Shown: positions 30,794 to 42,430 of the stretch, in pieces
Layout of the letters: each line of letters starts with the position of its first letter
Numbering within the stretch: position 1 is the stretch's first letter
Assembly (NCBI GenBank): GCA_033064195.1
Contig: JARBJD010000039.1
Coordinates: 299,275-363,274, forward strand
Direction: 5' to 3'
DNA from: Blattamonas nauphoetae
Taxonomy: Eukaryota > Preaxostyla > Oxymonadida
DNA: 64,000 nucleotides
Translations under genes and position numbers: made by a program
The notes under the pieces: model-generated
Told to the model about the DNA's origin: nothing
The model's database searches: none
The model's input: only the letters and a program-made list of their open reading frames with translations

Positions 30794-33700
30794 ATGGAAT
30801 CCAAGAGCCGAAAGTCGGGTTCTGAATCCATTTCGGCAGGGTCAAATACATCTAGTTTGGATGGATGGAGCAAGAAGGATACTGCACTCTTCACTGCCCT
30901 TTACCCACTATATAGTCAAGTATCATCCTTTTTATCCCTAATTCTGTGCTACTTTGTACTAGAGTAAGCGACCATCCCGATATCTACCTTTGGGTGTTTA
31001 TATTTTCACACTTGTTGAGCTCGTGACTCTCCAATTCTACTCCACGTCACACAATACTTCCAATCTCACTCAAATAGCTAAATTCTTTGGATTTCTGAAT
31101 CTTTCATCTCTTGGATCAGTTTCAGATTCGATCGTTCCGATCCTGTCCCTCATTGCTGCTATCGTACTCGTAACCTCAACTGTCATTCTCTCAATTGTGG
31201 CCAGATTCTACCAATGGCTTATGACTCATCAACCATGGATCATTAATGTCAGCAGGCTACTAGTGACCCTATTTTTGACTGCTGCAGTCGTCCCTGTACT
31301 CAATATTTTCATCAACACTTTTGATTGTGTTGTGGGCACGTCGGATCGTCTTTATTTCCGAAATTCAACTGTACTCTGTCTGTCTGGTGAATCTCCCCTT
31401 CATCTGATCGGCACAATCGTTGGAATAGCGTTCTTTGTACTCTACTTCATTATGTTCGTTCTTCACCATTACTTTACCTTTCAAATCGATCCACGACCCC
31501 GTGGATATTTCTCTGCTCCGTCTGCCTCCTTTCAAACAATTCGGATTTGCACAATTTTTGTCTTAGTCATCGTGCAACGGTTCTTGACAGACTGGGCGTT
31601 CTGGCGTGCGCTTCTTTCCATCGGGATCACTGTCGCAATGGCTGTCTATGTTCTTCTCAAACAACCATACTACCATTTTCACTCTAATTTCTTGATATGT
31701 GTTGAGATGACGCTGTATGCATCGATGCATCTCGGCTTAGAAATCGGATTCCTAATCGACCAAAACTTCAACACTATGCTTGGAACCATTATTTCAGGCG
31801 TTTGCGGCCTCATACTGGGAATTGGTCTTTCTTTTCTGTTTTACAAGCTCATGCGAAAGATCGAGCGGAGTCATTGGGCCGTAACTCAGACCTCATCCGG
31901 GGAGCTCGTCCCACTCTTTGATTTATCATCACAAGATGGGAAGGATGAGGCATGGATGCATATACAACACCATGGACTCGATCGAAGCATACGATGGTAC
32001 TATATCAAGGACGATCGAACACCAATTCTGGGGGAATATGTCGACATTCTGTATCAAGTCTACACTATTCACGATCCTCATAATAAGCCGATCCTTGTTT
32101 TATATGGAGTTTTCCTCCAATACATCCGGAAAAATAGGATCAAGGCACACAATATGTTAAACTCAGCTCGCCAGCGGCATCCTGGGATTATGTACCGTTC
32201 GATACTATTCTACTTAATGCGAGGACAGTCTGCGGCAAGTGGAAGCGGGGGAACGGAAGCTAACGAGATGTTACAGAAGGGCCAACTCATGCAAGCAGAA
32301 AACGCGAAAGAAGACGCTCGGGATGCGCAAATATCGTTTTTCGAGAACCTCAGTCGAAAGCAAATCAATTTTGTTCTTCTGCAAAGACAACTTACCAATA
32401 TCGTGAAGTCGGAAGCAAAGGCCAAGAAACTGTACGATTCGCTTCTCAACGCCGATCCAAACAACGTTTCTGTTCTCCGATCGTATGGAGACCTTCTTGG
32501 GGTTATTTTGGGGGATTATGAAATGGCAGATTATGTATATTTGAAGGCAGACAGTTTGGAGGACGACACTGTAGAGGCGTACACGTCAACGATGAGCGGC
32601 GACCGAAAACGAAAGAAAAAGAAGAAAAAAACAGCAGATAATGGGATGGACAAAATGCTAACTTCGATGGCTGATACTAAAACCTCAGACATCTTCATCA
32701 TCATCGGCAATTGGTCGAACTGCATTTTCCACATTTTCGGTATTTCGGGCTTCGTTGCCTGTGCCATCTTTGTCTCCACATTCACCAAGGAAGTCAGTGT
32801 CTCCCTTCGCGGGATCAACACTGTCGGCGAGCTGATTATGAGTGGAGCAAAGACGTCGGTGATGTTTCTGGAACTAATCATTCACGAGGAATTGTTGTGG
32901 CAGAACATGACACAAACGGATGATTCAATCAATCCTGTCGCTGCGATTCAGAGCCACATGCTGAGATATGCGAATCGGATGGCCGATATTGTTGTGGAGC
33001 AGATGAATACGAATGTGGAGAAGGCGGGATGGGAGGAGTTGAGAATCGAGTCGATATCAGTCCAATACGACGATGTCCTCAAAAAACCGATTTCCACAAC
33101 CTCCGAACCCATCTCCTTCCTGTCCCTCACCACAGAAATCATAAACTTCGCAAAGAATCTCGCACTTTCGTCAAATGTCTCGGATTCGGTTGAGCGTTCT
33201 CACGGACGCATCGTCGCTCATCTCTTCAACTCTCTCCAACCGTTCATCGAGGGAGGAAAGCGACTTCTCGAAGACTACAACAGACAAGCACTCACCACCG
33301 CCAGTCGAATGCGTACTTTCATGAATTTCCTGTGCGGAATACCAACAGCGGTTGTCATGTGCAATATCGCCTTTCTGTATATCTTCCTCGCTGTCACTCA
33401 CATCAAAGAGCGAAAAGCACTTCTTCGAGATGTCATCGAAATCCCCAAAACCACCATTCAGCAATATTTGCGCGATCTCATGGAGAGGGAGGAGGCAGAC
33501 ATGGCAGGAGACATGAAAGAGGAGGAAGGATCAGATGGCGAAAACAACGAAGTCGAGCAAGATGATTATGTCCAACGCAGAAAGTCTGTGTATAGAAGAC
33601 CATCACGAAAGCAATCGATGAAGTCGAATTATAAAATCAGTCCAGCCAACTCAAATTACAAGATTAGTACAGCCAACTCGATTTCTAAGATCAGCCAAGC

Positions 33701-35315
33701 CAACTCGAATCGCAAAATCAGTCCGGCGAATTCGAAAAGTCTGGAAGACGAGTCGGTCATGGAGATCAAGGACGGGAATGATCTGAAATGGGCGAACGAG
33801 GAGTCGATCAGGATGGTTGACTCGGACACGCAGGTCATCTTGAAACAGGTTGACAAATCCCCTCTTCTCTTCCATCCATCACATTCCCGACGCGAATTCG
33901 TCGAAAAGACATACTCGGCGCGCTCTCTACTCACCACCCGAAGCGACGACGATGAGATTCGACAATACACCAAACGGAAAGACGACATGTGGGAAGATAT
34001 CTTCGAAAGGGACGTCGAGCTCCTTCAAGCGATGTATCAATCGATGGGCCAGGTTGTTCCAATGTCGACGCGAACTTTGATGATCAGCCACATCGCCATC
34101 GTCTTCGCCATCTGCTGCGGCATCCTCCTGTCGTTGTATTTCTCGTCTCGGCCGTATTCGGATTTCATTGACAATGTTTATGTTGGGAGCATCCGATCTG
34201 TCGCTCTTGCCGTCTGCCAGACTCTTCTGTATCGTGTCAACGGAGGATCGACAAGTCTCGAGATTGATCCGCCTGTTGTTTGTGCTGAGAGCACAAATCC
34301 TGTTTGGAAGGACAGTTCTCATCTCTCGTCCAACATTTCGGTGATTCGGACGCTGTTCGTGGAGTCGATCGAGTATTGGAGAAGACTAAACGAACTAACT
34401 CAATTTGGAAGCCACTCAGCTCGTCGCACAGGCGATCCAGTCATCGACGATCATCCTTCGGACAGACTGGAACCTTCGCTGAACGAGGAAATGCTGTTGG
34501 ACGAGCGGGAATGCTTCCTTCTCGCGGGATGCACAAACAAGCTGTCCGACCGATTGCATCAAGTCAATTCGACGTCGGCCACACTCCAGGCACTCACCGT
34601 TCGTGTCATCCAATATTCTTGGTTCATGTCATTGGATTCTGTCATCACACCGACCGACGAATTCGACATCTTCAGATATCTGGCAACAGCAATCAGGGAG
34701 GACCTGGGAGGAGGGCAGCGACAGCTGGTGGAGCAGATGTGTCAGATGAGCGAGATGGCAAGATTGAAGTTTGTCAACCAGGCAACAATTGAAGCGGCAA
34801 TCTTCTCAATCATGTACCTGATTGTTATGTTCTTCACATTCCCAATCTTCGGGAGACTCAAAAGAATCCGCAACGAAGGCACGCGAATGGTGGATTTGAC
34901 AACACGCGGCGAAACCACAGAAGAATACGTTCAATTCGTCGAAGGGATGGTGAGTGAGTGTGAGTGGATGGATGAGGGTCGAATGCAGATTGTGGAGAAG
35001 GCTAATTCCGTCGTTTTAGCGTTCAAACACGAAGAAAGCACAGCGATGACAGAATCACTCATGTCAGAACTGGAACTCCTCACAAAACGCCATTTCCGGG
35101 CAGAAGAGGAATACATGCAGAATATTGGGATGGACTCGTCGAATGTCAATTCACACTGCCTCTCTCATCGAATCATCCTTCAGCGATTGTCGTATATCTT
35201 CGACTCTTTCAGAATGGATGATTATTCGAGAAAGACGATTGCGAAGCGAGCATTGTCGAGATTATTTGATTCACACTTTATTGGGGAAGATATCGAAATG
35301 TTACGTTCTTCTTAA
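30794..35315 (+). CDS. Giant TmcB-like membrane/TPR protein with C-terminal hemerythrin domain (intact paralogue)
   Basis: Exon 1 is 30794-30919 (MESKSRKSGSESISAGSN). A 43-nt intron (30920-30962, GTATCA...CTAG) follows, then exon 2 to TAA 35315; 1,492 aa. Order: about nine helices in the first ~330 residues (VSRLLVTLFLTAAVVPVLNI; LIGTIVGIAFFVLYFIMFVL); a linker; a TmcB/TmcC-type TPR block (HNMLNSARQRHPGIMYRSIL; KLYDSLLNADPNNVSVLRSY); a Lys-rich run; two membrane segments round a ~200-residue loop; a repeat-rich basic insert (NYKISPANSNYKISTANS); two more membrane segments around another loop; then the hemerythrin-like end HFRAEEEYMQNIGMDSSNVN followed by SHCLSHRIILQRL. This carries HFxxEExxM and HxxxH metal-ligand patterns. 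Di-iron O2 or redox sensing at a membrane is inferred. It is uninterrupted, unlike its paralogue at 9721-15940. Confidence 0.75.
33622..33740 (+). repeat. Short in-gene repeats (KIS-ANS)
   Basis: Four or five copies of a ~27-bp unit coding SNYKIS(P/T)AN or close variants within the hydrophilic insert of the TmcB-like gene. They look like slippage-expanded coding repeats in a disordered loop. Confidence 0.7.
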
Positions 35316-35640
35316 CTTTTTTCCGTTTTTGTATTCTTGATTCTAAAGATTTTTCTTTCTAGAATTGAATGACTTCTCGTTTGAACCAGATTATCGGTTG
35401 TTTTATAGTATTGTCCATATCCCTGATATTTTGAAGAGTTGTATTTGTTGAAATATTGTTATATCTCCAGGTAATTATGAAAAGATGTTCACTTTTACAG
35501 GTTTTGAGATGAAAGAGATGTGAACCATGGGTGAGATCTGTATGAAAAGAATCGTGACCGAGTCCCACGTGTTTCTTATCATCGCAACGATCACAGAGGA
35601 TGCTATAAAATGTTCTTGTCAAAAATATCGATGAAGTGAC
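35316..35640. other. Spacer between convergent genes
   Basis: AT-rich, no recognisable gene or repeat. It holds the 3' ends of the TmcB-like gene (plus) and the ARM-like gene (minus). Confidence 0.4.
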
Positions 35641-38466
35641 TCAAATGAACCGCATATCCAGCTTATACTCGAGGCGGAGAAGAAAGATACGCGGACGAAT
35701 AAATCCATCAGCTCCTCTGGACTGTTCCATCACTCGGAGTTCTAAAGCGTCTTCCCATCCTTCACTTCGAAGCCACCCTTTTCGTCGTTTCATTAAACTC
35801 GACGGTAGTTTTCCTGTGTGGAGGCTTCTAACACTAAATGGTATCACAAATAAGTCAAGAAGATCGTCGTCCTCCAAGTCAGTCAACCAGTCCACTTCCC
35901 ATTTCACAAGAAAACGCACAAACTCATCTTCAATCCCAATTGTGTGCTGCTCAATGTCAAGGATTTGCCAAAACATTCCAATCAGAGAACATTCGAAGTT
36001 GATTCGGTCTCTTCCACGCAGACACAGCCGGTGAGAATTCGAAATGAGGAAATGGATGTATGGCTTCATTGGCTCGAACACAAACACTCGCAGTGACGGA
36101 TAAACCTCCATTCTCGTTGCCAAGTTTTCGGCCTTCGGATCAAGCATGGCCTTAAGAAAACCAGCAGCTTCTGAGTGAGCAAAAGAATTGTCGCGTGAGA
36201 ATCCTGGAACATCGGTATTGTCCACAATCCGTTGAACAAGATCACTCGAAAGAATCCTGCTTTGCATGAATGAAAACTTGGGTGATTCTAAATGAAATGT
36301 TACTTGTCACTATGGTGCGTCTCAAAAAATCAAAAATTGCTCAATTAGCATTCAGCTGCTTTCAGGACTGAAAAGTGCTAAATTTAGTAGATTTTGCTTT
36401 GATCGCGTTCGATTGAGCTCTTTTTTGATCAGGTCATTTTTTCACATTTATTTCTTCAAAACGTTTCAGAAATCAAAGAGATGGTGGTAAACGACAAAAA
36501 AAAGCGGATTTGTGAGAGAAATGCGAATTGAAAACATCTATCATCCAAAAAGCCTTGAAAAGCCTCTCTTGTCCATCTCGCTTCAAACATTGAGAATCTC
36601 TATGAAATTTCTTGTGTGTGTCGGAATGGCGTATTTGTGACATGGATGTGAAGGAACGACACGTTTAATGGTTTGCTACAGAGGAGGGAGGCAGATCAGA
36701 AAAAGCGAGTTCACTGTGAGAAGAGAAGAACGGGATCACCAGATCTGAATGAGACACCTGTTGGAAAAGAGTTGAAAAAACTCGAAATCACACTAAAACA
36801 TTGAGGTGTCATGTGTTGTAGTTGGATCTGAGTTGTTGGAAAGAATGACCTGGAAAGTGAAGATGAGAATATATATACTGTTCAAACGATGGGTGTCAGC
36901 TTCAAATGATGTGTAAGAACGAGGTACTTGCACAATTTTGGGGGAATGTGCAAGTTTGAGCGAAGAAGGATAGCTGAAAGAAGAAATCAGAAGAAAAAGA
37001 GGATGAAGACTCAGAAAAACTGAAAACACCTTAATCATGTCGAAGGAAGGAGAATATGAGCGCTCTGAAAATTACAGAGAGTTTCTGCTCGTGTGGCAGA
37101 AGAAAATACGCGGGTAACAATTCATTTAGAATCACCCACTTATTGACAAAGGCTGTGAGAGAAAACATGATATATCCAGCAATAACAGGGCTATTCAGTT
37201 TCAGAGACTCAATAACCAGATCGGGAAGTGATATATCATTCAAAACAACCGTGTGGATGGCTGCTTTGGCTGATTGATTGTGACCGGCTAGAAGCCCAAA
37301 GGTGAACCAACTGTATCCAATCGTCCCAATCAGACATATTCGTGTCTTTTTGAGCCAAAGAAGACGTTGTTCAAACAGCTTGGCCTGGTCATCTGGCCTT
37401 CGTGAGAACCGAATCATATTAGAAAGTTTGGCCACCCGAGAAAGTGTTAAATTGGCGTTGATGATGATATCTTTCACACTGACAAATAATATCTGTAATA
37501 TCTCGGAGTTTGTGGGAAATCTGTCAAAAGGTGTCTCTGAATTGAAACACAGTTCGATGAGGTTGATAAACTTATAATTGAATAAAATTTGGGTCAAAAG
37601 GAGGCGAAGGGTTGTTGGGGACATTTCTAAAAATTCTGTGAGGGAAGAAGGAAGTGATTGGAGATGTGAACGAAGGTGAGGAAGATTGGAGTGTATTTTC
37701 AAGATGAGTGCCTCGAAAAAGGACACATCAGCCTGTTGGGGAAACTCAGAATGTGTTTGGAAGATTTGATGAGGGATGAGAGTGAGTGCAGTGGGATGTC
37801 CCTGTACAATTCGAACAAGAGTTGTCAACGATGCAACCGAAACAGCGATGCTTGGAGAGAGAGATCCCCGAGCGAGAGTGGTGACGACGGCTGGCGGTGG
37901 GAGGATGCCTTTAGTAAGATTGAACATTTCCACGAAATAATCAGGATTGGCGAGATGAAGGGTGGACGAGACTTCAGAATAGAGAAGGAGATATTCAGCA
38001 CACTCACAACACTGAAAATTTTCCAGAAAGATGCAAAAAAATAGACATACATTTTGAAGGCTAATACATTTCTCCCATTCTCGGAATTGGTCTTTGATAA
38101 AACCTGGGATGTTTGTTCCCAACGACGAGACACGAAAAGAAGACGATTTAGAAACTAATATAAACAAGAGTTGAGAAATATAGACAATTCTCTCGGTGCA
38201 TACAAAGAATTTGGAGTAATTTGAACAGTTCAGTCTGAGTTGATCGAAGATGAAAAATGAGAGACCAAAATCGTCGGTGGTTTCGTTCCATGACACAAAG
38301 AAGACAGAAAAGGGCTCCACCCATCAAAATTTTCTTCATTCTCCTGTTCTGAAACACATGTAAAGCATTCAAGAACAGAAGAAAAAGTGCGAGTGATGAT
38401 AAAACCACAAACTCGATGAGATATTCTGCAAAATTCTGAGAGAGGACACAATTCGATTTTCATCAT
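35641..38466 (-). CDS. ARM/HEAT-like helical protein, split by element F-B
   Basis: A multi-exon gene beginning near ATG 38466 (MKIELCPLSEFCRISHR). Short introns lie around 38340-38408, 38130-38250 and at about 38013-38053 (GTATGT...TTCAG). From 38012 a long frame reads CCECAEYLLLYSEVSSTLHL, then ARM-like helices (VVTTLARGSLSPSIAVSVAS; LVRIVQGHPTALTLIPHQIF; LRLLLTQILFNYKFINLIEL). At 37137 it meets the 858-bp element F-B. Dropping F-B and one ACTT gives SLTAFVNKFSFMQSRILSSD, in frame with the downstream 208 codons ending at TGA 35641. No enzyme motif is visible. It is probably a scaffold of the same broad class as the 22.8-kb gene, without obvious direct similarity. The first two introns are uncertain. 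Confidence 0.55.
36280..37137. mobile_element. F-B: 858-bp TIR element with 4-bp target duplication
   Basis: The ends are GGGTGATTCTAAATGAAATG and (inverted) GGGTGATTCTAAATGAATTG. ACTT flanks both sides (36276-36279, 37138-37141). The interior is the reverse-orientation partner of F-A with a few percent difference. It is noncoding. It interrupts the ARM-like gene in an exon. Confidence 0.9.
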
Positions 38467-38560
38467 CAACTTTCAATGTTTCGAGAAGATTCGAGACATA
38501 TAACTGCAACATGAATCAAAAAAAGAGACGAAAGTCATACAGTATTTTCCATGGCACTTA

Positions 38561-38915
38561 CAGGGTGGCCCAGAAGTAGTCTAACCCTATGGGTCGATCA
38601 CTTCTCGTCGAACAAATTCCGTTGACACCAATCGTCTTTCTCCTCACTACAATGCTTCTTAATTTCACTTCTTTTCTTTTCACCACTGTTTCGTTGATCA
38701 ACAATCCTTGTCCGCTCAAGAAAGGAGTGTTCAAAAAACGGAGTCAGTCCCGTTTCATGAGATCCATCGAGACTACAGTCGAGGAAGCACTTGTGAAATG
38801 AAAAGAAGGGAAATTTTGAAGCATAGGAAAGAAGAGAAAGACGATTGGGGTCAATTGCGCAAGATCGAAGAAAAGTGATCGACCCATACGGTTAGACTAC
38901 TTCTGGGCCACCCTG
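38561..38915. mobile_element. 355-bp mariner-type MITE
   Basis: TIRs of about 45 bp begin CAGGGTGGCCCAGAAGTAGT (right end inverted, same start) and continue to GATCACTT. TA flanks both sides (38559-38560, 38916-38917). CAGGGTGG-type ends and TA duplication are typical of mariner. The short frame inside (38589-38801) has no transposase features. It lies just upstream of the ARM-like gene at 35.6-38.5 kb. Confidence 0.85.
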
Positions 38916-39775
38916 TATCTCGCAAGAGTCTCAATAAATCTATGCACTGGATGTAATCAGGAATTAGCTTGGTAACTGTGTGAAGATGATAACTTGATAG
39001 ATCAAGTTGACGAAGACAGCTTGAAAACAGTCTTATAGACCCTCCACAAACCCGTTTTTAAATATAAACCCGTTTTTATTCGGAAAAAACTTGAAAGTCC
39101 TAGGATAGCGACAGTGAGTCAAAGGGAGGTGTATTAGAAACGAGGTGCAATATTTAGGTTATCTACATGTGATTTAAGCTGTTCGGAACGTTTTTTGAAA
39201 GAATGGGTCTCGTAATTCCATTCATCTTCTATCTCCAAATTATCAATCACTGATGCCTGATTTGCCATATAACACCACTTCTCCATCCCAACCACAAATT
39301 GGTACATTTATTACCTCTTCCGCAAACAAGCTCGTCAACGCCTTTCAAGAAACCGTGATCACCTAGTTCTCTAGAGATATTTTAGAGAAACTTATTGAAC
39401 TAACATCGCCAAACTACTCAAAATCCTCCATTCCTTGATAATTTTCCCGACTACTGTCAAAACAACACGATACAGACCCTCTCACTTCGGGTTCTTTTCA
39501 TCGTTCCTCACCATTCAAATAGTATTGAATATCATTTTCGATGATCTAAGAGATATATCAGAGTCAATGAATCCCCTTTTATTGGACAGCTCTCCACAGC
39601 CATCAAGAAATAGCTCGACGATATAACCAGAGCAGTCAGACACGATGGATCATCACTTCACGATGCTCAAACGACCAAGAACTTTCCTACGACTCAATAT
39701 CCCTCAACAGACGTTCCAAACACTCGCTAAACCTCCCACTCATTCCATCCTTCACGATCCGCAACATCTCCGTCC

Positions 39776-40025
39776 GCCAAAGATGATCAACAGGGTACTC
39801 TTCCTCCCCACAACCACAGCCCAAACGGATGATGATCAAACGCCAGGGCACGTTCTTCCGTCCCGCCCTCTCCCAACAAGGCCTGCCGCCAGCCCCGCCG
39901 ACGTTCCAATGTCTCCGTCCGCCGAAGAAGAACAGCAGGGTGCTCTTCCTCCTCCCCAGGCACAGCTGAAGCGGATGATGATCCGACGCCAAGGAACATT
40001 CCTCCGTCCCGCTCTCAACCAATCC
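39776..40025 (+). repeat. Tandem duplication of ~125 bp in E3 cargo
   Basis: Two imperfect adjacent copies. Each runs from a GATGATCAACAGGGT-like start through GGATGATGATC(A/C)(A/G)ACGCCA to TCCGTCCCGC. It marks the left border of the GC-rich cargo. Confidence 0.75.
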
Positions 40026-40108
40026 ACTGCCTCGACTTTTCTCCTCCCACCTCACTCCCCGCCCATCCCTCTCCCACTCGCTCACCCAGGCTCGGTCAGG
40101 GGGGCAGT

Positions 40109-42046
40109 ATGGCCTTCTCACTCTCTCCGACGAACAACGGGAGGCCCTCCTCCCCAGGCACGCCCTTCTCCGACGCCTCCGAACTCAACGTCGACGACGA
40201 GATCTTCACCCATCGCGTGCAGCGCGACCTCGAACACGAAATGCGGATTGGGTCGATCATCCTTGTCCGCAACTCCGCTTCACAGACTCAACACCGTACC
40301 ACTAAAATGGAGGAGCAGCGACGCGAGTTCAGGAAAGGCCAGACCGGCTTCGAGCTCGACTCCATCTTCGTCTGCTCTGCCTCGCCCCTCTCTGATTTGG
40401 GCGTCTCGCTGGACATCAAGACCTCCAACCATCCGAAGACTGTCCGCGACGCCATCGACAAGAACGACGGCCTGGATGAGATTGCCCAGTCGCTCTGGAC
40501 AATCAAGATCATCGCACCGGACGAGTTCGACGAGGTTGTGTTCCCCGAAGAGTTCAACAGCATCTCCGGCGCGGAACAAGGCAGCACTGGTCCGAAGAAG
40601 CCGAACCTCACCATTTCTGTCCCCTCTGGTGGGGACAGCGACGATAAAACGAAGAAAGTGTCGCGAGCATTCCAGAAGCAGAAGTTCCAGCTCACTCAGA
40701 TTCTGCAGCTGCTCACTGCACGCATCAAAGACGTGACCGACACCGCCACTCTGCTTCAGAAGAAGCTGCCTCAGCAGATGGCGTACATCGAAGGAGCCCC
40801 AACCATCGCGAAAGAGCTGTGTGTCCTGCTGGAACACGGCAGGCTCCCCGACTCGCAGCCGAAGATTGCGATGCGGACGTTCTCGATGATTGTGAAGGTG
40901 CCGAAGATCGTGCAGGTGGTTTTGGAGGAGTGCAACTTCCATCCGTCTGTCTTCCGCCTCGATCTCGACAGCGGAGACTGCTTCTACGCGCTGGTCGAGT
41001 CGATTGAGAAGATGATCATCAAGCGGAAGGAGGAGTTCTCCACCCGCCACAACGTGATTGTGTACAACATCCACTCCGCCTACAGCCGCCTCAAGAACAC
41101 CCCGCAGGCCAACATCCTCGAATCGTGCGTGGCGACGTGTGTCAACTCGGAGGTGCTCGCCTTCGCTGTCATCCATCTCTTCGACGTGTCCATCCTCGGT
41201 GCCACGTCGCACTGGGACACAACCATCTTCGACAACGCATCGCCCCAGCTGCTGTTCATCATTGTCGAGAAGATCAACAAGCTCCTCGTCCAGCTCTCCT
41301 CTCGCCTCTGCATCCCCAAACCTAACGACGTCCTCAACGCCGCCCATCTGAAGGAGCTGTACTTCGCCAACGAGGACGAGGAGAGTGCCGAGATGATCAA
41401 GTTCCCCAAGCTCACCCCGGCTGAGGAGGAGACCCTACTCGAAGAGGTCAACAACCAGCACAACCTGAAGGGGCAGAACACCCTCAAGCGCAGCACGACC
41501 GGTGGATCCAACGAGCGCGAGATTTCGATGAAGTCGGCGATCGAGAAGGCCATCAAGTCGATGAACCTACTGACGCTGCTGTGCATGCACTCGTGGCGCT
41601 CGTCGCTCCTCGTCTCGACGTACCTAAAGGTGAGCACGTCCATCTCCGAAAGCTTCGCACGGTCGGCCTTCCAACAGCTGACTCAGCTCCCTCAGAACTT
41701 CGTCTGGGAGAACGCCGTGGATGTGGTGTTCGAAGAGAACGACCACGACTTCAGCTACATCTACAAGCACAAGTCGAAGAAAAACGCGTCCGACGACAAG
41801 GCGATGAACGACGCCACGTAAGAGCGGTCCCAGCTGAAGCAGAAGGAGAAGAGTGATCGGATGGAAAGGGCCAGGCGGATCGAAGAAGACGCGTTCATCC
41901 GATACAACCTTCTGATGAAGGAGCGTTCGGCCGAGCTGGGGCTGCTCATCCCCGAAGACTCTGTCGTCGTCCTCACCAACACTCGACGCACGCTGTGCAT
42001 CAGCTTAGCTGGGTCGAACATCCTAGAGCCAGCTGAGCAATTCTAA
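40109..42046 (+). CDS. Cargo gene of E3: GC-rich frame of unknown function
   Basis: From ATG 40109 (MAFSLSPTNNGRPSSPGTPF) an uninterrupted frame of 570 codons runs to TAA 41821. The same frame then continues 74 codons with strong coding look (ERSQLKQKEKSDRMERARRI, LLIPEDSVVVLTNTRRTLCI) to TAA 42046. The body is alpha-rich: a helical domain (LTARIKDVTDTATLLQKKLP; IAKELCVLLEHGRLPDSQPK), a long ARM-like part (ANILESCVATCVNSEVLAFA; LLFIIVEKINKLLVQLSSRL) and an acidic linker. I recognise no family. Codon third positions are mostly G or C, unlike every host gene here, which suggests origin in another genome or a GC-rich host locus. It lies entirely inside TIR element E3. Confidence 0.6.
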
Positions 42047-42430
42047 ATTCCATATCCCCATCCTTTTGAATCAATCTCATGTCAGATCATTTGTTTAAGA
42101 ACTGTTCTCTCTCAATTCTGTTTATAATCAGTTTATCAGAGTCAGTATGCAAAAATTTCAAAACTATAGTTCGAATTTTGGGTTTTGGCGAATAAAAACG
42201 GGTTTGTATATTTTTGACGGGTTTGTGGAGGGACTATTATCGTGGGCGTGATCGTGAAAAACCTGCCACAAGGAGATTAAGCCTAAATACACAGATTCAG
42301 ACTAAAAATCAGGCAAATCAGATGAGGAATGGAGAAATGAAAAAGAAGCGAGACAAAATACGCAAAGTGAAGAACTTGTTCGTGTCTTCTGTCGAACATT
42401 ATCTGTCAAGGATATATTCCATTCTGAGTT

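Larger units (their letters stand above)
39036..42236 (+). mobile_element. E3: 3,201-bp TIR element carrying GC-rich cargo
   Basis: The ends are TAGACCCTCCACAAACCCGT (left) and TAGTCCCTCCACAAACCCGT (right, inverted), with the second AAACCCGTTTTTATT block inside each. TTA is duplicated (39033-39035, 42237-42239). It is homologous to E2 over about the first 500 bp and last 90 bp. The frame start MPDLPYNTTSPSQPQIG, the segment RDILEKLIELTS and a later DDLRDISESMNP piece have E2 counterparts. The middle (about 39.85-42.05 kb) is GC-rich and unrelated to E2's cargo. It lies about 190 bp past the end of the HEAT-like gene, outside coding sequence. Confidence 0.85.

Noticed and set aside
38589-38801. 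70-codon frame inside the mariner-type MITE
   Set aside because: Falls wholly within a 355-bp noncoding element with strong TIRs; no transposase motif.
40280-41347. 355-codon minus-strand frame and other long frames opposite the E3 cargo
   Set aside because: GC-rich coding sequence makes antisense frames open by default. The plus-strand product has the better amino-acid composition.
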